Below, piece by piece: positions 29,630-37,961 of a stretch of DNA of 57,017 nt. The notes under the pieces were generated by a model, which ran no database searches, had not been told where the DNA came from, and saw only the letters and a list, made by a program, of their open reading frames with translations. Position numbers and translations under genes: made by a program. This stretch comes from a virus: IMG/VR virus record IMGVR_UViG_3300047356_000921, positions 1 to 57,017 of that record, one strand, 5' to 3'. The stretch's first letter is position 1. Every line of letters starts with the position of its first letter.

Positions 29630-29956
29630 ATGAACAAAGAACAGGCTGAACAGGCAAAAAAACAACATGACATAGAAGCACAAGTAGAACGTTGGGATAT
29701 GTTCGCACGATTAGTTCCAACATTATTCTTACTAATTAACGTAATGCTAGTAGCAACTAACGTAATTGACTTTAAAACAGCATTTTGGACAGGGCTTGGT
29801 CTATTTGCAATGACAGCAGTTACCTGGTGGTTTTGGACCATTTATACTATTAAATTATTAGTAAAAACTTTAACTAGAGCAAGTAAAAACTTAGGCGAAG
29901 TAAGAGAAGAATTTAAAAAAGTTAGTAAGGAAGTTGAGGCATTAAGAAATGAATAA
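29630..29956 (+). CDS. Two-span membrane protein with coiled-coil tail
   Basis: 108 residues: charged N-terminus, two transmembrane helices (about 27-44 and 50-72; LVPTLFLLINVMLVATNVI, AFWTGLGLFAMTAVTWWFW), then a charged helix (TRASKNLGEVREEFKKVSKE). Late-like TTAAATAC lies about 70 bp upstream. Overlaps the next gene by 8 bases. Holin or envelope role possible; unproven. Confidence 0.65.
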   Translation: MNKEQAEQAKKQHDIEAQVERWDMFARLVPTLFLLINVMLVATNVIDFKTAFWTGLGLFAMTAVTWWFWTIYTIKLLVKTLTRASKNLGEVREEFKKVSKEVEALRNE

Positions 29957-30425
29957 TAGTAGATATAAGATAATAAAGGCGGCTACGAATGTCGTAAGTG
30001 GACTTAGTATGGTAACACTAATTACACTAGGTGTTATGTATATGAGTTTTGACAATGCTTTTGTATTTACAGATACAGAAATTAGCATTACAAACAATCC
30101 AATAACCAAAGATCAAGACATAGAATTCTATATGGTTGGATCAAAGAAATATGAGTGCAATAGCACAGCCGCATATGGTGTGGCACATGCAGTAGACGGA
30201 AGTCACTCACACAACCTAGACACATTTACAAAACGCTACATACAAGCAACAGCACCAGGCGACCGTGTTGAAAATGGCTGGCACATGAAAGTACCTGACG
30301 GTATGATAGCAGGCGGAGAGTATCGTGTTAGCATGACTGGTGAATTTGAATGTATATACTTAATATTCAAAACAGAAAAAAAACAAGTATTCGATAATAT
30401 CTATCTAAAAGTAGAGCCACGCTAA
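29949..30425 (+). CDS. Membrane-anchored hypothetical protein, 158 residues
   Basis: One N-terminal signal anchor (about 16-34, VVSGLSMVTLITLGVMYMSF), then a beta-rich extracytoplasmic domain with two Cys (YECNS, FECIY) that may pair. Overlaps the gene before and is probably its partner in the envelope. Confidence 0.65.
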   Translation: MNNSRYKIIKAATNVVSGLSMVTLITLGVMYMSFDNAFVFTDTEISITNNPITKDQDIEFYMVGSKKYECNSTAAYGVAHAVDGSHSHNLDTFTKRYIQATAPGDRVENGWHMKVPDGMIAGGEYRVSMTGEFECIYLIFKTEKKQVFDNIYLKVEPR

Positions 30426-30433
30426 ATAATTTT

Positions 30434-31033
30434 ATGTTAGCTATTGGCAACGGCGAAAGTCGCACCTCTATTGATATCAATAAAATTAATAGTCCAAAAG
30501 TAGGATGTAATGCAATTATGCGTGATTACTTTGTTGACTATCTAGTCTGTGTTGACCGACGTATGGTCCAAGAATCTATTGGTCGGCGATATAACGAAAC
30601 TAGTCTAATTTATACTCGTTCGAATTGGATTAGTTTATACAGCCCAGAACACAAGCGAATACGAGAACTACCAGCATTACCTTATAGTGGTGATACAAGA
30701 ATGGATGAACCCTTCCAATGGGGTAGTGGGCCGTACGCTGTTCTTTTAAGTGCTAGGTACGCAAAAGAACAATATGTTAATTTATTAGGTTTTGACTTAC
30801 ATAGCAAGACTGGTTTAACAAATAACATCTATAAAGATACTCCTAGTTACAACACATCAGATAAAAGAGCAGTTGATCCTCGCTATTGGGTACATCAAAT
30901 AGGAATGGTAATCAATTGTTTTCCTAAAATAAAGTTTACAATATATCAAGAAGATAATTGGGAATTGCCGCAAGCCTGGAATTACCCTAATGTAATGGTT
31001 GACAAGATAAGTAATATATACTATAATACATAG
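30434..31033 (+). CDS. Putative DUF115/glycosyltransferase-like protein
   Basis: 199 residues opening with a Rossmann-like MLAIGNGESR, then VGCNAIMRDYFVDYLVCVD and GSGPYAVLLSARYAKEQYVNLLGFDL. The I-G-N-G-x-S start and the (G)-x-(N)-x-x-(Y) pattern recall DUF115/MAF and sialyltransferase-like sugar enzymes. The next genes include a GT8-like glycosyltransferase, which supports a sugar role. CTAAATAA at 30422 may be a weak late promoter. Assignment tentative. Confidence 0.65.
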   Translation: MLAIGNGESRTSIDINKINSPKVGCNAIMRDYFVDYLVCVDRRMVQESIGRRYNETSLIYTRSNWISLYSPEHKRIRELPALPYSGDTRMDEPFQWGSGPYAVLLSARYAKEQYVNLLGFDLHSKTGLTNNIYKDTPSYNTSDKRAVDPRYWVHQIGMVINCFPKIKFTIYQEDNWELPQAWNYPNVMVDKISNIYYNT

Positions 31034-31034
31034 T

Positions 31035-31127
31035 ATGAAACAAGTAGTCTTAAATGCTCATCCTACTATAAACACTCTGCGCATAAAACTTACTCGACTT
31101 ATATTACAGGAGGCAAGATATGGGTAA
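31035..31127 (+). CDS. Possible 30-residue peptide
   Basis: ATG 31035 two bases after the previous stop, ending 8 bases inside the PTPS-like gene. Basic and helical (MKQVVLNAHPTINTLRIKLT). It lacks a good Shine-Dalgarno but carries the AGGAGG of the next gene near its end, which suits coupled translation. Confidence 0.35.
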   Translation: MKQVVLNAHPTINTLRIKLTRLILQEARYG

Positions 31128-31569
31128 ACATTACAGTACAAAACATTACGGACACAACATTGGCTTATCAGCGGTGTTCCGTCAACCTAACGCTGATCAT
31201 TCACACTGTCATCTACTACACGGTTACAGTCTAGCATTTACATTTACATTTGGTTGTGATGAACTAGATAATAAAAACTGGGCAGTTGACTTTGGTGGAC
31301 TAAAACCTTTGAAGGCATGGCTAGAAGATCACTTTGATCACAAAGTAGCTGTAGACTCTGAAGATCCAGAGATGGAAACTATGTTAATGCTACAAAACTT
31401 AGGACTAGCAGAAATTAGAATCTTTGACGGTGTGGGTGCAGAGAAGTTTGCAGAACACGCATTTAACTTTGCAGATAAACTTATCAGAGAAGCAACAGAC
31501 AATCGTTGCTATTGTGTTAAAGTTGAATGTGCAGAACACGGAGCAAACTCAGCAATCTACGAGGCATAG
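31120..31569 (+). CDS. 6-pyruvoyl-tetrahydropterin synthase/QueD-like protein
   Basis: 149 residues. T-fold family enzyme in pterin or 7-deazaguanine (queuosine) synthesis. FRQPNADHSHCHLLHGYSL holds the catalytic Cys30 and zinc His residues, then WAVDFGGLKPLKAWLEDHFDHK and a C-terminal KVECAEHGANSAIYE. The usual H-G-H zinc pair reads H-G-Y (Y36), so zinc binding must differ. No QueC, QueE or FolE gene is in the window. Strong AGGAGG. Role in DNA or tRNA base modification is possible but unsupported here. Confidence 0.82.
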   Translation: MGKHYSTKHYGHNIGLSAVFRQPNADHSHCHLLHGYSLAFTFTFGCDELDNKNWAVDFGGLKPLKAWLEDHFDHKVAVDSEDPEMETMLMLQNLGLAEIRIFDGVGAEKFAEHAFNFADKLIREATDNRCYCVKVECAEHGANSAIYEA

Positions 31570-31570
31570 T

Positions 31571-32392
31571 TTGGTTAAAAAGTATATCGATGGTGAAACA
31601 AAAGAACAACGTAAATTACGTAAGGATATAGAAAAGGCGCAGAAAAGTGCAGAATCTATACAATCTTCACCGCAGAAAAATGCAAACAAATACTATGTGT
31701 TGTGCCTAAAGCATGGCACAAAGTATTCACACCATTATGTAAATCGTTTACATAATATGGTAAGACGATATTGTTCTTACGACTTTGAATTTGTATGCAT
31801 CACCGACGATACTAATGGCATTGATCCTAATATTACTACACTAACATTACCTCAAGAACTATCTGGATGGTGGTGCAAGCCATACATGTTTTCAAATCAA
31901 TTACCTATAAACGGTACTGTACTATATATGGATCTTGATGTAGTAATATCAGGAAGTATTGATAGATTGTTTACATGGGAGAAGGACAGTTGGTGTATAA
32001 TAAGAGACTTTACACGTAAACAGCGACCTAATTGGCAAAAGTACAACAGTAGTGTAATTAGATTTCAAGCAGGTGAACTGGATCATCTTTGGCAACAGTT
32101 TAAAGAAAATAGACAAGAAATGGAACGTAAGTTTCATGGTGACCAAGACTGGTTGTACGAAATGACTAGTCAAAGTAATCCTGCAAAATTATTTCCTGAT
32201 GAATGGATTCTTAGCTGGAAATGGGAAATAAGACAAACAAAAGATTTAAACTATAACGAGCCTAGAGGCAGACGAACATTACGAACAGTAGAAAACGTTA
32301 CTCCGCCAAAGGATTGTAAAATATGCGTATTCCACGGAGACCCAAATCCAGAATACTGTCAAGACCCTTGGGTGAAAGAAAACTGGAGGTAA
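31571..32392 (+). CDS. GT8-like glycosyltransferase
   Basis: TTG 31571 is chosen, one base after the previous stop; the longer in-frame start lies inside the PTPS-like gene. 273 residues. After a charged N-terminus, YYVLCLKHGTKYSHHYVNRL opens a Rossmann domain. The metal-binding DxD is in LYMDLDVVISGSIDRLF, followed by KYNSSVIRFQAGE and HGDQDWLYE, a layout of GT-A enzymes of the GT8/GT24 type. It may glycosylate virion proteins, host surface or modified bases; acceptor unknown. Confidence 0.8.
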   Translation: MVKKYIDGETKEQRKLRKDIEKAQKSAESIQSSPQKNANKYYVLCLKHGTKYSHHYVNRLHNMVRRYCSYDFEFVCITDDTNGIDPNITTLTLPQELSGWWCKPYMFSNQLPINGTVLYMDLDVVISGSIDRLFTWEKDSWCIIRDFTRKQRPNWQKYNSSVIRFQAGELDHLWQQFKENRQEMERKFHGDQDWLYEMTSQSNPAKLFPDEWILSWKWEIRQTKDLNYNEPRGRRTLRTVENVTPPKDCKICVFHGDPNPEYCQDPWVKENWR

Positions 32393-32393
32393 T

Positions 32394-33098
32394 ATGTTAC
32401 TAAAAGTAACAGAAGTACAACACTATACAGATACACTGTTTAGATTTAAAACAGAACGTCCTAATACATTTAAATTTACAGCAGGTGAATTTACAATGAT
32501 AGGTATGCCCGACAACGATATTATGCGAGCTTATAGCATCACAAGTGGACCTTATGATGACTACTTAGAGTTTTATAGTATTAAAGTACCAGATGGGCCG
32601 TTAACCAGTAGACTACAAAAGATACAAGTAGGTGATGAAGTAGAAGTAGGTCATAAGCCTACAGGAACACTTACACACGCTAATTTAGAACTAAGTGGTG
32701 ACTTGTGGATGTTAGCTACAGGCACCGGCATAGCACCGTTTATATCGCTTCTAAGAGACCCTGCAACATACGAATTGTTTGACTATGTCCGAGTATTATG
32801 GAGTGTAAGAGAACAAGCCGAGTTACTTGCATATGATAGCTTCTTAAGAGATTTAGATATTGAGTATCTACCTATAGTAACACAAGATCCCGAATGGCCT
32901 TTTGAAAATAAAAGAATAACCACACTTATAGAAGAAGGCTTACTAATAAATGATGCACCTGAATTAAACAAAGTAATGATATGTGGTAGTATGCCTTTTA
33001 ATAATGATGTTAAAGATTTGCTTATTCCAAATGGTTGGGAAGAAGGTAATAGAAAAACCGCAGGAACATTTGTACAAGAAAGGGCATTTGTAAGTTGA
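32394..33098 (+). CDS. fpr: Ferredoxin/flavodoxin-NADP+ reductase
   Basis: 234 residues, size of bacterial Fpr. The FAD site is RAYSITSGP (45-53) with EFYSIKVPDGPLTSRLQ. The NADP pocket is ATGTGIAPFISLLRDP and MICGSMPFNNDVKDLL. The C-terminus FVQERAFVS is typical of the bacterial subclass. It transfers electrons between NADPH and ferredoxin or flavodoxin. Partners could be the radical SAM protein (36837) or oxygenase-like proteins of this phage; no ferredoxin gene is present here. GGAGG precedes the ATG. Confidence 0.93.
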   Translation: MLLKVTEVQHYTDTLFRFKTERPNTFKFTAGEFTMIGMPDNDIMRAYSITSGPYDDYLEFYSIKVPDGPLTSRLQKIQVGDEVEVGHKPTGTLTHANLELSGDLWMLATGTGIAPFISLLRDPATYELFDYVRVLWSVREQAELLAYDSFLRDLDIEYLPIVTQDPEWPFENKRITTLIEEGLLINDAPELNKVMICGSMPFNNDVKDLLIPNGWEEGNRKTAGTFVQERAFVS

Positions 33099-33123
33099 CA
33101 AACATACGCAAACGTGTTATACT
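33095..33123 (+). promoter_or_regulatory. Sigma70-type early promoter
   Basis: TTGACA (33095-33100), 17 bp, TATACT (33118-33123). It would drive uvsE with a leader of about 118 bases. Confidence 0.7.
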
Positions 33124-33244
33124 ATACAGACAATGGTACAAACAATTACGACAACATCCAGACTATGCATGGTACAACTGTGTACAATGGGCGTGGTCAA
33201 ACTCAGGCACACACGAACTAGACGGCTCTTACAGGAAATTTTAA
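33095..33244 (+). CDS. Possible 49-residue protein in the fpr-uvsE gap
   Basis: TTG overlaps the fpr stop, with AAAGGG upstream. The product has a natural composition (KRVILYRQWYKQLRQHPDY, YNCVQWAWSN), ends three bases before uvsE and fills the gap exactly. Its first codons coincide with the -35 box of the promoter at 33095, so one reading may be by chance; both may hold. Confidence 0.45.
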   Translation: MTNIRKRVILYRQWYKQLRQHPDYAWYNCVQWAWSNSGTHELDGSYRKF

Positions 33245-33247
33245 TAT

Positions 33248-34381
33248 ATGGATCTTAAATTTACAACAGCAGGTGATTTTTTATCAGCACAACAACAGCG
33301 TATAGGTTTTGCTTGCAAGTATATGCATCCAGACCAATCGCAGAAGAAGAAATTACTTGAGGAAATACAACGCCCGCTAAATACTCGTAGCACAACAGTA
33401 CAGTGGCTCAATAGGCAGACACGTGATGTTGCTGAAGAACGCTTATGGGACATCATGGTCCATAACATTGCGTCATACAAAAGGTTGATTGAATATGTTG
33501 GATCACTTCCTCCCCAACTTAGGATGGTACGACTTGGTAGTGATGTACTTCCTGTTTATACCCAGCGCGATTGGTGCTATTTTTGGCATCGTCCTGACGT
33601 TGTGGCTTACTGTGAGAGAGCGTTCGCAGAAGTCGGTGCTACGGCAAGAGCCCTTGATGTCCGACTTTCCATGCATCCAGGTCAGTTCACAGTCCTCGCC
33701 AGTGATAACGAAGACATTGTCGAACGATCAATAGAGGAGTTTGAATATCATGTTAATTGCATCAGATGGATGGGCTACGGCCAATCGTTCCAAGACTTCA
33801 AGTGTAACGTACACATATCCGGCAGACAAGGTCCAGCCGGTATCAAACACGCAGTCAACAACAGACTTTCTACAGAAGCGAGAAACACGATTACGATCGA
33901 GAACGACGAAAACAAATGGGGACTCGACGCAAGCCTCGAGCTTGTTGACACCTGCGCATTGGTACTCGACATACACCATCACTGGTGCCGTGAAGGTGAA
34001 TATATACGTCCCACCGACGATAGATTTACTCGCGTAATAGACAGCTGGCGTGGTGTACGTCCTGTAATACATTATTCATACAGTCGTAACGAACACTTAC
34101 CCGAAGGTTATGCACACGACACAATGCCCGACATGTCAGCACTACTAGAAGCAGGCTACAAGAAAGCAAAACTACGAGCGCACAGTGACTACTATCCCAA
34201 TCAACTTGTTAACGACTGGGCATTGAGCTTTTTGCCTTATGCAGATATTATGTGCGAGAGCAAGTGTAAGAATCTTGCCAGCATTGACCTATATAAATAC
34301 AAAGAGGAGTTAGAACACTATGAGCTATTTGAACAAAATGTACGGGAGCAAGCAACAGACCCCGACCCAATCATCATCTGA
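33248..34381 (+). CDS. uvsE: UV damage endonuclease UvsE/UVDE
   Basis: 377 residues; TIM-barrel endonuclease that nicks DNA 5' of UV photoproducts. Motifs: RIGFACKYM near the N-terminus, RLGSDVLPVYT, LSMHPGQFTVLAS, CNVHISGRQG, ITIENDENKWGL, LVLDIHHHWC and HYSYSRNEH, which carry the His/Glu/Asp metal ligands of the family. Codon use between about 33640 and 34020 is visibly richer in C-ending codons (GTC, CTC, ATC, GAC) than the neighbours, hinting at recent transfer. Start preceded by only a weak Shine-Dalgarno. Confidence 0.93.
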   Translation: MDLKFTTAGDFLSAQQQRIGFACKYMHPDQSQKKKLLEEIQRPLNTRSTTVQWLNRQTRDVAEERLWDIMVHNIASYKRLIEYVGSLPPQLRMVRLGSDVLPVYTQRDWCYFWHRPDVVAYCERAFAEVGATARALDVRLSMHPGQFTVLASDNEDIVERSIEEFEYHVNCIRWMGYGQSFQDFKCNVHISGRQGPAGIKHAVNNRLSTEARNTITIENDENKWGLDASLELVDTCALVLDIHHHWCREGEYIRPTDDRFTRVIDSWRGVRPVIHYSYSRNEHLPEGYAHDTMPDMSALLEAGYKKAKLRAHSDYYPNQLVNDWALSFLPYADIMCESKCKNLASIDLYKYKEELEHYELFEQNVREQATDPDPIII

Positions 34382-34610
34382 TAAAAACCCAAACAGAGTT
34401 ACAGGCGGACTAAAAGCACAAGGTGTTGATCGTTTTACTATGATTAGTGAAGACGGCACTCAACAAGAAATACCTACAATTCAATATGTAAATAGTTTGG
34501 AAGAGCAGTCAAGAAAACAGCGAGCCGCTATCACTACATTAGAGCGTAAGCTGACTCGCTGTGAGACTGCAATTGAACAATTAAGAGGTTTAGCTCTTAA
34601 GTCTACTTAA
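34320..34610 (+). CDS. Hypothetical protein with coiled coil, 96 residues
   Basis: Overlaps uvsE by 62 bases; GAGG before ATG. Polar N-terminus, a small beta segment (RFTMISEDGTQQEIPTIQYV) and a C-terminal helix (RKQRAAITTLERKLTRCETA). Ends convergent with, and overlapping by 21 bases, the leftward SAP-like gene. No family recognised. Confidence 0.65.
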   Translation: MSYLNKMYGSKQQTPTQSSSDKNPNRVTGGLKAQGVDRFTMISEDGTQQEIPTIQYVNSLEEQSRKQRAAITTLERKLTRCETAIEQLRGLALKST

Positions 34611-34856
34611 AATTTCTGCTTTTGTAAGACTTGCATTAGCTTTTACACCACGCTTCTTAGCTTCTTTTAAAAGTTGAGCTTTGTTCAATTTGTCAAAATC
34701 GCAACTACCTGAACTCTTCTTTTTAGTAGAAGTCTTTTTAGTAGATGCTTTTTTTACTACTTTCTTACCAGGCTCCTCTGGGATTTCTGGAAACACTTCA
34801 TTAACCACGTCAACTACTGTTCCAAAACCTAATAAGTTTTTTAACCATTTTATCAT
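34590..34856 (-). CDS. SAP/HeH-domain basic protein
   Basis: 88 residues with AAGGAGG. Short hydrophobic start (IKWLKNLLGFGTVVDVV), Lys/Ser/Thr-rich linker (about 30-50), and a C-terminal helix-extended-helix of the SAP or Rho-N type: LNKAQLLKEAKKRGVKANAS then LTKAEILSRLK. Such modules bind DNA. The linker resembles histone-like tails. Confidence 0.75.
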   Translation of the reverse strand: MIKWLKNLLGFGTVVDVVNEVFPEIPEEPGKKVVKKASTKKTSTKKKSSGSCDFDKLNKAQLLKEAKKRGVKANASLTKAEILSRLKS

Positions 34857-34931
34857 AATTTCCTCCTTAAGGAATAATTATTTAATTCAAGAACACTTGT
34901 GTCCACACAAAAATGGTTTAAATAGTTTATA

Positions 34932-35801
34932 ATGAATTTAAGAAATGCACAACCTATTTTAGATCAAAGTATAAAACAGTTTATCAATTCACTTGATACA
35001 ACTGATTTTTTATATGACGAAAATATATCCAACGAGTTTGTTGAAAATTTTTACAACTGGATTAATAGTAGTAAAAACAATAATCTGTTAGGATTAGATA
35101 AATTTACTAATAGAAAAATAACAGCTGGCACTATACAAGCATTTGATCATTGGTATTGGCGACATAAAAATAGAACTATTAGATTTTTCAAAGGTGAATT
35201 TATGTATCATCAGGCTGTACTAAAGAATGGCGGTGTTTGGGAATATATCGACAATCGAAGATTACAAAAACACGATGCAGTAATAATAAGTGTTCCCTTT
35301 TCTGATTGGGGAGAACAACGAGACGACTTATTATATTTTTTACACAACTGTAATGTAATGAATATTCCAGTAATGCTAGACTTTGCATATTATCCTTGTG
35401 CTAAAGATATTGATATAAATTTATCAGAATATGAATGTATTGATACTATTGCTTTTTCAATATCAAAAGCATTTTACGGAGCAGAGTTTTTAAGAGTTGG
35501 TATGCGACTAGAAAGAACTGATACTGACGATGCTATTGATGTGTTCAACTCTGTTAATATGCACAATAGAGTTTCATTAGGCATAGCGAATAAGTTAATT
35601 AATAAGTATTCTATAGACCATAATTGGAATACTTACAATACTATATACACAGAAGTATGTAAAGAACATAATTTAACTGAAACAGATTGTGTTATGTTTG
35701 GGCTTGGCGGTGAAGAATGGAAACATATGAATCGTGGAACCTTTGCTAACAGAGTTTGTGTGTCAAATCTTATAGGAGAAAAACTTGCCAGTCCAAAGTA
35801 A
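34932..35801 (+). CDS. PLP-dependent fold-type I aminotransferase-like protein
   Basis: 289 residues. The active-site elements of class I/II aminotransferases are recognisable: VMLDFAYYP (D150 and Y153 for the pyridine ring) and SISKAFYGAEFLRVGM, in which K179 would form the Schiff base and R188 bind phosphate. ITAGTIQAFDHWYW resembles the N-terminal cofactor loop. The protein is about 100 residues shorter than usual enzymes, with a reduced small domain. It overlaps the amidinotransferase gene by 17 bases, so the two are probably expressed together. Confidence 0.7.
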   Translation: MNLRNAQPILDQSIKQFINSLDTTDFLYDENISNEFVENFYNWINSSKNNNLLGLDKFTNRKITAGTIQAFDHWYWRHKNRTIRFFKGEFMYHQAVLKNGGVWEYIDNRRLQKHDAVIISVPFSDWGEQRDDLLYFLHNCNVMNIPVMLDFAYYPCAKDIDINLSEYECIDTIAFSISKAFYGAEFLRVGMRLERTDTDDAIDVFNSVNMHNRVSLGIANKLINKYSIDHNWNTYNTIYTEVCKEHNLTETDCVMFGLGGEEWKHMNRGTFANRVCVSNLIGEKLASPK

Positions 35802-36837
35802 CAACGATTGGGATCCTTTAGAAGAAATTATTGTTGGCACTGCTGATAATTGTGTGCATCCTACTATGAATATTAGTACACACAGTTTTATGTATGGCGG
35901 CGAACAACTTAAAGACATTTATCAATTTGACGGTCAACCACAGGATCAATGGATTGTTGATGAAGCAAACGAAGATTTAGATAAACTTGCAGAATGTCTT
36001 AAAGGGCTTGGCGTTAAAGTTATGCGCCCTGACTCAGTAGATCATAATAAAGTGTTTAGTACTCCTGAATGGAAATCAACAGGTTGGTATACATTCTGCC
36101 CACGTGATTTGTTGTTGCCATTAGATAATATGATTATCGAATGTCCTAGTCCTATGCGAGCTCGTTATTTTGAAACTAGAGCCTATTATAAACATCTGTA
36201 TAAATGGATGAAAGAAGGCACTCAATGGATTAATGCACCAAAGCCTATACTTACAGATGATAACTATCAGCTTGAAGATCGTAGTGAAGCTACTTTACTT
36301 AACAAAGAAATTATTTTTGATGCACCAAACGTAGTACGCTTAGGTAGAGATTTACTATGTCAAGTTAGTAATAGTGGTAACCAACTTGGGTTTGAGTGGC
36401 TAAAGACTATACTAGAGCCTAGAGGCTATCGTATCCACGTAGCAGAAAAGTATTATAGTTTTGCACACTTTGACAGTACAGTGTTGCCATTGCGCCCAGG
36501 TTTGGTATTATTTAATGCAGGTAGATTAAGCCCTGATTGGTATCCTCCTATCTTTAAGGATTGGGATAAGATTTGGGTCGGTGAAGAAGACTTACATATT
36601 CCGCCGGCAAACACAGGTGTTGCTCCTTGTTCACCATACATTGGTTTAAACTTTTTAAGTGTAAACGAAGAACTAGTTATTGTAGATGAAAAACAAGAAA
36701 AGTTAAGACGTATACTAGGCAAGCATGGTATTGAAACTATTGGGTTGCCGTGTAGACAGTCACGTAGTATGAGCGGCGGATTCCATTGTCAAACATTAGA
36801 CACAAAACGCAAAGGAACTTTGCAGGATTATTTTTAA
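35785..36837 (+). CDS. Amidinotransferase (glycine/inosamine type)
   Basis: 350 residues; TTG start with AGGAG. Transfers an amidino group from arginine to an amine. Catalytic residues in family order: D179 (FDAPNVVRLGRDLL), H228 (YSFAHFDSTVLPLRPGLV) and nucleophile C335 (SMSGGFHCQTLD). The N-terminal DWDPLEEIIVGTAD is also typical. The acceptor could be glycine (guanidinoacetate), an amino sugar or a protein. The adjacent PLP enzyme could make the amine. Amidinotransferases are known in some marine phages. Shares a base with the next gene (TAATG). Confidence 0.92.
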   Translation: MPVQSNNDWDPLEEIIVGTADNCVHPTMNISTHSFMYGGEQLKDIYQFDGQPQDQWIVDEANEDLDKLAECLKGLGVKVMRPDSVDHNKVFSTPEWKSTGWYTFCPRDLLLPLDNMIIECPSPMRARYFETRAYYKHLYKWMKEGTQWINAPKPILTDDNYQLEDRSEATLLNKEIIFDAPNVVRLGRDLLCQVSNSGNQLGFEWLKTILEPRGYRIHVAEKYYSFAHFDSTVLPLRPGLVLFNAGRLSPDWYPPIFKDWDKIWVGEEDLHIPPANTGVAPCSPYIGLNFLSVNEELVIVDEKQEKLRRILGKHGIETIGLPCRQSRSMSGGFHCQTLDTKRKGTLQDYF

Positions 36838-37787
36838 TGAAGTGTAGTGCATTTTGGAACTATGTTAATGTTCGTCCTGGAGATAGAGTGTATCCCTGTT
36901 GCAGATTCAAAAAGCCTGTTGCAACATTTAAAGGTGACTTAGAACAAATAATAAATGGTCCAGAATACATTGAACTTAGAGAACGCAGTGAAGCAGGTGA
37001 ATTTATACCTGAATGTCAAAAGTGTTATAATGAAGAAGCATTAGGACACGAAAGCCTTCGACAAAGATTAAACAAGCAATATACAACAGATACGCCAGCA
37101 ATTAAATTTTTAGAAATTGGTATGGACAACTTGTGTAATCTTGTTTGTGACGGGTGTAATTCAGAGTTTAGTTCTAGTTGGATTATCAAAGAAAAGGAAC
37201 TATACGGAAAACCTTTGAATAAAAAACTAGGTATTAGCGAAGTTACTAATATACCAAACAGTGTAGAAAAAATATTATTTTTAGGAGGCGAACCTCTTAT
37301 TACTGACAAACATTTATCTGTTTTAGAATTACATAATAATCCTTCAAATTGTAATGTTATATACAATACTAATTGCAGTTATATACCAACAGATAAATGT
37401 AAAGAAAAATGGGATAATTTTAATTCTGTGCATTTTATTTTAAGTATTGACGGTGTTGCAGAAATAAACGAAAAGGTTAGAGGCGGCAGCGTATGGCAAG
37501 ATACTTTAAACTTTATTGAATACTGTACTATAAATAATTATACATTTGAATTTAACACAGTATTGCATCGAAACAACTGGTTTGATTTAAGTAATCTTAT
37601 AAACTTTATGGAAGAATATAATAGAGATTGGTATATTAATTTACTAACATATCCTAAACATCTAGCAATTGATACACTATCGACTACAGAATTACATAAC
37701 TTTTTACAAAAAGCAGAGTTTTTAACATTTCCAAATAAAACATACATATTAAATTATGTAAAAGACGCTATAAATAAACAACTATAA
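36837..37787 (+). CDS. Radical SAM protein with SPASM/Twitch-like Cys
   Basis: ATG 36837 overlaps the upstream stop. 316 residues. Radical SAM cluster motif C100-x3-C104-x2-C107 (DNLCNLVCDGC), then GGEPL (the S-adenosylmethionine GGE) and LSIDG. Additional Cys at 21, 22, 60 and 63 (RVYPCCRF, ECQKC) sit N-terminally and could hold an auxiliary cluster, as in 'Twitch' radical SAM proteins found in phages. Product unknown. Its position after the amidinotransferase suggests a shared pathway, perhaps peptide or sugar modification. Confidence 0.87.
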   Translation: MKCSAFWNYVNVRPGDRVYPCCRFKKPVATFKGDLEQIINGPEYIELRERSEAGEFIPECQKCYNEEALGHESLRQRLNKQYTTDTPAIKFLEIGMDNLCNLVCDGCNSEFSSSWIIKEKELYGKPLNKKLGISEVTNIPNSVEKILFLGGEPLITDKHLSVLELHNNPSNCNVIYNTNCSYIPTDKCKEKWDNFNSVHFILSIDGVAEINEKVRGGSVWQDTLNFIEYCTINNYTFEFNTVLHRNNWFDLSNLINFMEEYNRDWYINLLTYPKHLAIDTLSTTELHNFLQKAEFLTFPNKTYILNYVKDAINKQL

Positions 37788-37797
37788 GGAGAATACA

Positions 37798-37959
37798 ATG
37801 AGAAATTGGATTAAAAATAGACTAGACGAACGTACATCATGGGACGGAGCCGCAATTATTGCGCTTGGCCTTGTTGTTCTTATTGCAGGACCATTTGCTA
37901 AACTAGCCGCATATGCCGCTATTGCATACGGTGCTTGGACTATCTGGAAATCAGAATAA
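37798..37959 (+). CDS. Small membrane protein, 53 residues
   Basis: AAGGAG before ATG. Basic N-terminus (MRNWIKNRLDERTSWDGA), then a hydrophobic hairpin (IIALGLVVLIAGPFAKLAAY, AAIAYGAWTIW). Similar two-span peptides occur in marine T4-like phages, as far as can be recalled. Function unknown. Confidence 0.65.
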   Translation: MRNWIKNRLDERTSWDGAAIIALGLVVLIAGPFAKLAAYAAIAYGAWTIWKSE

Positions 37960-37961
37960 TC

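Noticed and set aside
33489-34072. Overlapping + and - ORFs inside uvsE
   Set aside because: They come from the C-ending codon bias of that segment; uvsE motifs run through it in one frame.
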